From: Paenibacillus sp. JZ16
Lineage (GTDB): Bacteria > Bacillota > Bacilli > Paenibacillales > Paenibacillaceae
NCBI RefSeq assembly: GCF_015326965.1
Contig: NZ_CP017659.1
Location: forward strand, 7,081,001-7,145,000
DNA: 64,000 nucleotides
Direction of reading: 5' to 3'
In this document: positions 57,599-64,000 of the stretch, piece by piece
Numbering within the stretch: the stretch's first letter is position 1
Layout: each line of letters opens with the position of its first letter
Program-made: the position numbers and the translations under genes
Notes under the pieces: model-generated
Databases searched by the model: none
The model's input: the letters and a program-made list of their open reading frames with translations, nothing else
What the model was told of the DNA's origin: nothing

Positions 57599-60367
57599 AT
57601 GGCTAAATATACGCCGATGATTGAACAATATTTGAAGGTCAAAGAACAAGCGCGCGATGCGTTTCTTTTTTTCCGCTTAGGCGATTTTTACGAAATGTTT
57701 TTTGATGATGCAATCCTTGCATCGAAGGAATTGGAGATTACGCTGACCGGCCGCGAAGGCGGCGGTGCAGAGAAAATACCGATGTGCGGAGTCCCTTATC
57801 ATTCCGCGGAGGGTTATATTCAGCGGTTGATTGAGAAGGGGTACAAAGTCGCCATCTGCGAACAGATGGAGGATGCTTCAGTCACGAAAGGCATGGTGCG
57901 GCGGGAAATCGTTCGGGTCGTCACGCCGGGGACCATCATGGACGGCAAGGTTGTGCACGACAAGTCGAACAATTACATGGTGTGTGTCACGGAAACGGGC
58001 GGCTTGATGTCTTTATCGGCATGCGATCTGTCAACCGGGGAGCTTTATGTGACGTCAGTTCCATCTTCGGAGGAATGGCTGCGGGATGAGATTGGCCTCT
58101 ATGAGCCTTCCGAGATTATTGGGGACGCGGCGCTGCTTGATATCATTTCATCTCAGGCGCTTCCAGGCAGCCGCAACATCGTCTATACGGCATGGGATCG
58201 CAGGGAGGACGCATTGGTACGCACCCAGTTCGGTGAGCCGGCTTGGGCCCGCCTGGAAGAGGAGCGAAGAGCCTGCATATCCCTGCTGATCTCGTATTTA
58301 AGCGAGACGCAGAAGCGGTCGCTGGGGCAGCTGACGCAGATTGCTTCCTATGAACCGGGACAATACATGGTTCTGGATCCGTTCACCAGACGCAACCTGG
58401 AGCTGGTTGAGACGGTTCGTGAGCGTTCGAAGAAAGGATCGCTCCTGTGGCTTCTGGATCGCACGGAAACCTCGATGGGAGCCAGACTCCTGCGGCGGAG
58501 AATCGATAAACCGCTGCTGTCCCGCAGCCGGATTGAAGAGCGGCTGGAGGCTGTTGAGCATTTGTATAACCAGTACATACTGCGTGAAGATTTGCGGATG
58601 GCGCTTAAAGAGATATACGATCTGGAGCGATTGGTCGGCCGGATTGCGTTCGGCAGCGCGAACGGACGGGATTTGAACGCGCTCAAACTGTCATTAAGAC
58701 AAATTCCTTCTCTGAAAGAGCTGTGTGCCGAGTCTGCTTCCGAGACGCTGCGCCGGGTGGCTGCGGATACGGATATTTGCGACGATCTGTGCGAACTGAT
58801 CGAGAATGCGATTGTTGACGAACCGCCGGTATCCGTGCGTGACGGAGGCATCATCAAGCCGGGTTATCACGAGCGGCTGGATGAGTTTCGTGAAGCGAGC
58901 ACCAGCGGCAAACGCTGGATCGCCGAGCTGGAAGCCAAGGAACGCGCGGCTACGGGGATCAAGTCGCTGAAGATCGGTTACAACAAGGTGTTCGGCTATT
59001 ATATCGAGGTGACGAAGTCCAATCTGTCGTCCCTGCCGGAAGGCCGGTATGAGCGCAAGCAGACGCTGGCGAACGCGGAGCGTTATGTCACGCCCGAGCT
59101 GAAGGAGAAGGAAGGATTGATCCTTGAGGCGCAGGAGAAGATGGTGGATCTGGAGTACGCTCTCTTTACCGAGCTCAGGGACAAGCTGAATACCCAAGTG
59201 AGCCGGCTCCAAAAGCTCGCGGAGCGCATTGCCGAGATTGACGTCTATCAATCCCTGGCCGCGGTCAGCGCGGAATACCGGTTCGTGAAGCCGGAGCTGA
59301 GCGAAGGGTATGATTATATCGTTGAAGGCGGTCGTCATCCTGTCGTGGAAGCCGTCATGAAGGATTCATCGTTTATCGCGAACGGGACGGATTTACGCAA
59401 GGACGGCTCCTCGATCCTGCTGATTACCGGTCCGAATATGGCTGGAAAAAGCACATACATGCGCCAGGTTGCCTTGTTATCGATTTTGGCCCAGATGGGC
59501 TGCTTTGTTCCGGCAGAGCGCGCGGTTATCCCGCTGGTGGACCGGATCTTTACCCGCATCGGAGCGGCAGACGATCTGATCGGCGGCCAGAGCACTTTTA
59601 TGGTGGAAATGGCGGATATTCAGGTCATGACGGAAAAAGCAACGCCCCGCAGTCTGATTATCATCGACGAGCTGGGACGCGGTACGTCGACGAGTGAAGG
59701 CATGGCGATTGCGCAAGCCGTGATTGAGTATGTGCATGACCATATCGGCTGTAAGGCATTGGTATCCACGCATTTCCATGAGCTCGCCCATCTTCAGGAA
59801 AGCCTTGGCGGTCTCAAAAATTATTCCATGGCGGTTCAGGAAAGCGGAGACAAAGTGCATTTTCTCCGCAAGCTGATCCCTGGCGCGGCTGACAGCAGCT
59901 ACGGCATTTACTGTGCGAGATTGGCAGGATTGCCCGGCAGCATCATTGACCGCGCCTATGGGCTCCTGCAGGGCCTGGAGATGGCCTCGCTGGCCGCGGT
60001 GGCATCGGAGCAAGGGATTGTGATGCAGCGCGAGCAGCCAGCTGCCGCAGCTCCTTCCGATGAGAGACGAAGCGGATCGGAAGCTGTCTATGAGCATCGT
60101 GATGATAAGATGCCGTATACCGAAAGCTTGAGCGGCGCCGACCGGAAGGGCGGCGTGGTGCAGCTCTCCATTTTTGGCGAGGAGGAAGTGCCTGAACCGA
60201 GTGTTAAGCCTGGCAAGGATCAGCATTCCATGGCGCAGGAAACTTCTCAAGATCCTGCCGTCAAGAGCCTCATTGCTGCCGTTAAAGGCGCGGACGTGAT
60301 GAATATGACGCCGCTTCAGGCCATGCAATTCCTGAACGACCTGAAGCTTCAAGCGAAGGATATGTGA
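57599..60367 (+). CDS. mutS: DNA mismatch repair protein MutS
   Basis: Mismatch-recognising ATPase (922 residues). The mismatch-binding Phe30-Tyr31-Glu32 motif is in FRLGDFYEMFF. Connector, lever (core) and clamp domains follow. Walker A GPNMAGKST begins at Gly611. Walker B LIIIDELGRGTSTSEG and STHFHEL follow. The C-terminal region (about 800-922) is a Ser/Glu-rich linker before a final helix (NMTPLQAMQFLNDLKLQAK) that mediates dimer/tetramer contacts. GGAGG is 6 bases before the ATG. It heads the mutS-mutL-methyltransferase-miaA operon and loads MutL at mismatches. Confidence 0.98.
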   Translation: MAKYTPMIEQYLKVKEQARDAFLFFRLGDFYEMFFDDAILASKELEITLTGREGGGAEKIPMCGVPYHSAEGYIQRLIEKGYKVAICEQMEDASVTKGMVRREIVRVVTPGTIMDGKVVHDKSNNYMVCVTETGGLMSLSACDLSTGELYVTSVPSSEEWLRDEIGLYEPSEIIGDAALLDIISSQALPGSRNIVYTAWDRREDALVRTQFGEPAWARLEEERRACISLLISYLSETQKRSLGQLTQIASYEPGQYMVLDPFTRRNLELVETVRERSKKGSLLWLLDRTETSMGARLLRRRIDKPLLSRSRIEERLEAVEHLYNQYILREDLRMALKEIYDLERLVGRIAFGSANGRDLNALKLSLRQIPSLKELCAESASETLRRVAADTDICDDLCELIENAIVDEPPVSVRDGGIIKPGYHERLDEFREASTSGKRWIAELEAKERAATGIKSLKIGYNKVFGYYIEVTKSNLSSLPEGRYERKQTLANAERYVTPELKEKEGLILEAQEKMVDLEYALFTELRDKLNTQVSRLQKLAERIAEIDVYQSLAAVSAEYRFVKPELSEGYDYIVEGGRHPVVEAVMKDSSFIANGTDLRKDGSSILLITGPNMAGKSTYMRQVALLSILAQMGCFVPAERAVIPLVDRIFTRIGAADDLIGGQSTFMVEMADIQVMTEKATPRSLIIIDELGRGTSTSEGMAIAQAVIEYVHDHIGCKALVSTHFHELAHLQESLGGLKNYSMAVQESGDKVHFLRKLIPGAADSSYGIYCARLAGLPGSIIDRAYGLLQGLEMASLAAVASEQGIVMQREQPAAAAPSDERRSGSEAVYEHRDDKMPYTESLSGADRKGGVVQLSIFGEEEVPEPSVKPGKDQHSMAQETSQDPAVKSLIAAVKGADVMNMTPLQAMQFLNDLKLQAKDM

Positions 60368-60405
60368 TTTTGGCATGGGGATGAAATGAAACGGAGGTAG
60401 GAACG

Positions 60406-62391
60406 ATGGGGATTATTCGGATTTTGGACGAGCATATTGCAAACCAGATTGCTGCCGGTGAGGTGGTGGAGCGGCCTGCCTCCGTTGTAAAGGAGCTAGT
60501 CGAGAACGCCATTGATGCCGGGAGCACCAAGATTGACGTAACGGTCGAAGAAGGCGGACTGGACAGCATTCGCGTAACGGATAACGGCGCCGGCATTGAT
60601 CCGGAGGATTGCGAGACGGCTTTTTACCGCCATGCGACAAGCAAAATCGCTGAAGGCCGCGATCTGTTTCAAATCACCAGCCTTGGATTCCGGGGCGAAG
60701 CCCTGCCATCCATCGCGGCCGTATCCAAGGTGCGTCTGGTTACGTCCAATGCTCAGGATGGCCGCGGACGGGTGCTCGAAATCGAAGGCGGTCATCTGCG
60801 CGTGAACGAAGAAACGGCTGCACCCCGAGGAACGGATTTTCTCGTGAAGGAATTGTTCTTCAATACGCCGGCAAGGCTGAAATATATGAAAACGATCCAA
60901 ACCGAGCTGGGGCATATATCCGACTATGTGTATCGTCTGGCCCTTTCCCGGCCGGATATTGCCTTTACGCTCAGGCACAATGGAAACTCGCTGCTGCAGA
61001 CGCTGGGCAACGGCGATGCCCTTCAGGTCATTGCGGCCATATACGGTACCCAATCGGCCAAAGCGATGCTACCGTTTGAAGCGGAGAATATGGACTACAC
61101 GCTAAGCGGATATATCAGCCGCCCGGATTATACCCGGGCAAACCGTAACGGCATGTCGCTGATCATCAATGGGAGGTATATTCGGAACTACGGCTTGATG
61201 CAGGCGATTTTGAGAGGTTATCATACGCTGCTGCCAATCAACCGGTTTCCGCTCGTTGTCATTCAGTTGTCCATGCACCCCTCTTTGATTGATGTGAATG
61301 TTCATCCCTCCAAGCTGGAGGTGCGGTTCAGTAAAGAGCAGGAGCTGTTCGCTTTGGTGGAGGAAGAAATTCGCAAGGTGCTGCAGCAGGAAATCCTGAT
61401 TCCACGCCCGGCCAAACAAAATATTGGCAAAAGCGACAACGCCTATATCCAGGAACAGCTGCAATTTTCTCCTGCGCAAAGCCATGCCTCGCCGAACGAC
61501 AGCGGCAGTGAACGGGATATCGCGATCCCCGGAAGCGGCGAGCCTTCAATTGGCGGAAACATGCCTCTCAAGGCGCCACCTGCAGCGACATGGCCGGAGG
61601 GGCAGGTCTTCACCCGGTCTGAGCCGGATATCAAGCGCGCTTATGGGTCCGGAGCAGCAGGTACATCCGCCACCTCGCAAATGCGGGAAACGGCAGCAGC
61701 TTCTTCTTATCGCAGTGAATACCGCAATGAGACCAGGGGGAATGCCGGAATTCCTGCCGTAACGAAAGAGTGGCTGCAGTCGGCCTCAGGACCAGATCCA
61801 GAGATCCCGCCATTTCCGGAGCTCACGCTTATCGGCCAGCATCACGGCACTTATCTCATAGCGCAGAATGATACCGGGCTGTACCTGATTGATCAGCATG
61901 CCGCGCATGAGCGGATTAACTACGAGTATTACTACGAACAGTTTGGCAACCCGGCAGACGCATCCCAGGAGCTGCTGCTGCCGATTACGCTGGAATTTAC
62001 GCCCTCGGAATCGGAAAAGGTGAAGGAACGGCTGCACTGGTTTGAAAAGGTTGGCGTGTATATGGAGTTTTTTGGCGGTCATACCTTCCTGGTGCGCTCC
62101 CATCCGTTCTGGTTCCCCAAGGGCGACGAGAAGGCCATTATCGAAGAGATGGCTGAATGGGTGTTGAGCGAACGCAATATCGATATCGCCAAGCTGAGAG
62201 AAACCTCGTCGATCATGTGTTCCTGCAAGGCTTCCATCAAAGCCAATCAGAAGCTGACGGAGCAGGAGGCGATGACGTTGATACAGCGTTTGGGCGCCTG
62301 CCGGCAGCCATACACATGTCCGCATGGACGACCGATTGTGGTTTCCTTCTCGGCTTATGATTTGGAGAAAATGTTTAAGCGCGTTATGTAA
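60406..62391 (+). CDS. mutL: DNA mismatch repair endonuclease MutL
   Basis: GHKL-ATPase and mismatch repair nickase (661 residues). ATPase motifs: ELVENAIDAG, DNGAGI and TSLGFRGEAL with HATSK. A long low-complexity linker (about 330-460, Ser/Gly/Pro-rich) leads to the C-terminal endonuclease domain with the metal-binding motif DQHAAHERINYE from Asp496. SCKASIKANQ and CPHGRP complete the nickase site seen in organisms without MutH. It starts 38 bases after mutS. Confidence 0.98.
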   Translation: MGIIRILDEHIANQIAAGEVVERPASVVKELVENAIDAGSTKIDVTVEEGGLDSIRVTDNGAGIDPEDCETAFYRHATSKIAEGRDLFQITSLGFRGEALPSIAAVSKVRLVTSNAQDGRGRVLEIEGGHLRVNEETAAPRGTDFLVKELFFNTPARLKYMKTIQTELGHISDYVYRLALSRPDIAFTLRHNGNSLLQTLGNGDALQVIAAIYGTQSAKAMLPFEAENMDYTLSGYISRPDYTRANRNGMSLIINGRYIRNYGLMQAILRGYHTLLPINRFPLVVIQLSMHPSLIDVNVHPSKLEVRFSKEQELFALVEEEIRKVLQQEILIPRPAKQNIGKSDNAYIQEQLQFSPAQSHASPNDSGSERDIAIPGSGEPSIGGNMPLKAPPAATWPEGQVFTRSEPDIKRAYGSGAAGTSATSQMRETAAASSYRSEYRNETRGNAGIPAVTKEWLQSASGPDPEIPPFPELTLIGQHHGTYLIAQNDTGLYLIDQHAAHERINYEYYYEQFGNPADASQELLLPITLEFTPSESEKVKERLHWFEKVGVYMEFFGGHTFLVRSHPFWFPKGDEKAIIEEMAEWVLSERNIDIAKLRETSSIMCSCKASIKANQKLTEQEAMTLIQRLGACRQPYTCPHGRPIVVSFSAYDLEKMFKRVM

Positions 62392-62408
62392 CAGCAAGGA
62401 GGACCTTC

Positions 62409-63188
62409 ATGATAATAACAACTGGAGAAGCGGAAGCGCCGGACATTGTGGAGCGCGCGATAAGTTTAGCCCGGGAAACCGGCTGCCGTTATGTCCAGCG
62501 CGGCGGTCATTCATTGCGAAAATTAGCACGCAGGTCCGGAGATGACGACGTGTTGGTCGTACTCAACGGACATGTACGTCTTAGCGGACCGGACGGCTCG
62601 GTCATGGAATTTCATCCGAGCATGGGGTTTGTCCGATTGAAACGCGTACTGAGCGGAAAACCCGATCCCATGCTGGAGGCTTCCGGAATGGAGGAAGGGG
62701 ATTCCGTACTGGATTGTACGGCGGGGCTTGGAGCCGACTCCCTGGTATTTTCGGGCAAAGGCGGCCCGAACAGTCGGATCACTGCTCTGGAAAGCTCGCT
62801 TCCCTTGTATGCGCTGCTGAAAGAAGGGCTTCGGACCTATGAAAGCCATCTGGAGGCCAGTGATCAGGCGATGAGGCGAATCGAGGTCAGGCACAGCCAT
62901 CACTTGGATTATTTGAAGTCGCTGCCGGACCGGAGCGTAGACATTGTTTATTTTGATCCGATGTTCCGTGAACCGATCGCCGAATCGGCTTCCATCCATC
63001 CTTTGAGACATTATGCAAACGGGGAGCCGCTGGAAATGGAAAGTGTGAGAGAAGCGGTCAGGGTCGCGCGCAAAACCGTTGTCATGAAGGAAGCGCGATC
63101 CAGCGGAGAGTTTGAACGGCTTGGCTTTACATTGCCTGAACGGGGAAAATCGAAAATAACGTACGGAGTGATTTCCATTGACAGTTGA
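62409..63188 (+). CDS. Class I SAM-dependent methyltransferase (RsmJ/YhiQ-like)
   Basis: A 259-residue putative methyltransferase. The N-terminal segment (YVQRGGHSLRKLARRSGDDDVLVV) is followed by a Rossmann core with SAM motif VLDCTAGLGADSLVFSGKGG and motif IV DIVYFDPMFREP. The DPMF motif and overall layout resemble RsmJ, the 16S rRNA m2G1516 enzyme, so an rRNA guanine target is possible. AAGGAGG is 6 bases before the ATG, and its end overlaps the start of miaA. It is usual at this position in Paenibacillus and relatives. Confidence 0.88.
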   Translation: MIITTGEAEAPDIVERAISLARETGCRYVQRGGHSLRKLARRSGDDDVLVVLNGHVRLSGPDGSVMEFHPSMGFVRLKRVLSGKPDPMLEASGMEEGDSVLDCTAGLGADSLVFSGKGGPNSRITALESSLPLYALLKEGLRTYESHLEASDQAMRRIEVRHSHHLDYLKSLPDRSVDIVYFDPMFREPIAESASIHPLRHYANGEPLEMESVREAVRVARKTVVMKEARSSGEFERLGFTLPERGKSKITYGVISIDS

Positions 63189-64000
63189 AACCAAACCGAA
63201 ACTGCTCGTTCTTATAGGACCGACAGCTGTAGGTAAAACCAAAATGAGCATTGAAATTGCGAAGGAATTCGGATGTGAGATTATCTCGGGCGATTCGATG
63301 CAGGTATACCGGGGAATGGATATCGGAACAGCCAAAATTTCAGTCGAAGAAATGGAAGGCGTCCCCCATCATCTCATTGACATTCACGAGCCCGATCACC
63401 CCTATTCGGTAGCCGAATTTCAAGAGCAAAGCCAAAGGCTCATTACGGAGATCACGCAGCGGGGAAAACTTCCGTTCATTGTTGGCGGAACCGGCCTTTA
63501 TGTGGAGTCGGTGTGCTACGGCTATCAGTTTAGCGAGACCGGAGCGGATGAAGTTTTTAGGGAAGAGCAGTTCCGCTATGCCAATGAACACGGAGCCGAG
63601 GCTCTTCATCAAAAATTGGCAGAGGTTGATCCTGAAACGGCCGAACGGCTTCACCCTAATGACCTACGCCGGGTCGTTCGTGCTTTAGAAATATACCATA
63701 TGACCGGCGTCCCACTTTCGGCCCAACTGGCGCCCCAAACCAAGCAATCTCCCTATGACTTATGCTTGGTCGGTTTGACAATGGACAGGCAAATGCTATA
63801 TAACCGTATTGAAGAGCGAATTGATCTTATGCTGAGCCAGGGACTTGTTGATGAGGTGGCGGCGCTCATGGACAAAGGGTTCGCTCCGGGACTTGTATCC
63901 ATGCAAGGGTTGGGTTATAAGGAAATCGTTTCATACCTTAGCGGAGAATTCAGCTACGAGGAGGCCGTCGTGCTGCTCAAGCGCGATACACGCCGATTCG
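63178..64000 (+). CDS. miaA: tRNA dimethylallyltransferase MiaA (cut by window end)
   Basis: Transfers the dimethylallyl group to A37 of tRNAs reading UNN codons, the first step to ms2i6A. P-loop LIGPTAVGKTKMSIEIAK, then the catalytic ISGDSMQVYRGMDIGTAK, GVPHHLIDI, FIVGGTGLYVES, HPNDLRRVVRALEI and SMQGLGYKEI, all MiaA signatures. The best start is TTG at 63178, inside the end of the methyltransferase gene, with GGAG 9 bases upstream; there is no suitable ATG until Met23 (63244). About 274 residues are visible and the frame is open at the window end. Confidence 0.95.
   Translation, partial: MTVETKPKLLVLIGPTAVGKTKMSIEIAKEFGCEIISGDSMQVYRGMDIGTAKISVEEMEGVPHHLIDIHEPDHPYSVAEFQEQSQRLITEITQRGKLPFIVGGTGLYVESVCYGYQFSETGADEVFREEQFRYANEHGAEALHQKLAEVDPETAERLHPNDLRRVVRALEIYHMTGVPLSAQLAPQTKQSPYDLCLVGLTMDRQMLYNRIEERIDLMLSQGLVDEVAALMDKGFAPGLVSMQGLGYKEIVSYLSGEFSYEEAVVLLKRDTRRF

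Noticed and set aside
58694..59338. 214-residue frame antisense to mutS
   Set aside because: Open by codon bias of mutS. Composition is typical of antisense shadows.
59477..60376. 299-residue frame antisense to mutS
   Set aside because: Same reason: it lies wholly within mutS and has no start signal.
1..64000. Prophage, CRISPR array, tRNA or rRNA genes, transposase
   Set aside because: No integrase, structural phage gene, regularly spaced repeat, cloverleaf or rRNA sequence was seen in reading both strands.

Overview
The window reads as a chromosomal segment of a low-to-mid G+C, spore-forming Firmicute, most likely Paenibacillus. The evidence is a cotE spore-coat gene, the cotE-mutS-mutL-miaA order typical of Bacilli, strong AAGGAGG-type ribosome binding sites, several AraC regulators, a secreted chitin-active LPMO, and Bacillus-style regulatory sites (cre, Fur, CstR). 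I found no rRNA, tRNA, CRISPR array, integrase or transposase. Genus assignment is inference from gene content.

Layout. 1-6.1 kb (mostly minus strand): LPMO, RluA-type pseudouridine synthase, rRNA-type methyltransferase, GNAT, and a MutS2-like ATPase lacking the Smr nuclease domain, preceded by a leader that looks like a transcription attenuator. 6.6-15.3 kb: oligoendopeptidase F, a six-PAS histidine kinase, small genes, and a VOC/AlkC-like/TetR operon with an operator inside its promoter. 15.4-18.4 kb: aldo-keto reductase and Gfo/Idh/MocA oxidoreductase, divergent from an AraC regulator. 18.5-22.1 kb: permuted papain-fold protein, secreted coiled-coil protein, DUF1796 protein, LuxR regulator. 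22.1-27 kb: a Fur-box unit (a 34-codon ORF coupled to a saccharopine-dehydrogenase-like gene), a Tet(L)-like MFS pump with its leader peptide, and a MATE pump behind a structured leader with a terminator.

27-33.7 kb is a reactive-sulfur detoxification locus: CoA-disulfide reductase-rhodanese, divergent CstR repressor, TusA, DsrE-type protein, rhodaneses, TusA-rhodanese, rhodanese-MBL persulfide dioxygenase-like protein and a TauE exporter, with repeated ATACCC-N4-GGGTAT operators. 33.8-40.1 kb: methyltransferase, AraC, then a sulfatase (frameshifted) with its formylglycine-generating enzyme under a perfect cre site, a DeoR regulator and an APH-type kinase. 40-46 kb: DUF4309 protein, formate/nitrite-family channel, GNAT, UbiD-type decarboxylase with a membrane protein, divergent from a TetR. 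46-49.5 kb: XRE regulator with palindromic operators facing a two-gene unit that encodes an orphan colicin-immunity-like protein, then DUF2653, a glycine-rich membrane protein, PadR, beta-carbonic anhydrase and a HesB-like protein. 49.6-55.1 kb: carboxypeptidase Taq, a NitT/TauT-type ABC importer, an aromatic-acid-exporter-family protein. 55.2-64 kb: cotE, a phiEco32-type amidoligase, a MITE-like repeat, mutS, mutL, a methyltransferase and miaA (cut by the window end).

Two genes (a rhodanese and the sulfatase) are broken by single-base losses in G/C runs, so they may be real mutations or sequence errors. The most interesting signals are the regulatory leaders: the MutS2-like attenuator, the Tet(L)-type reinitiation leader and the unclassified MATE leader.
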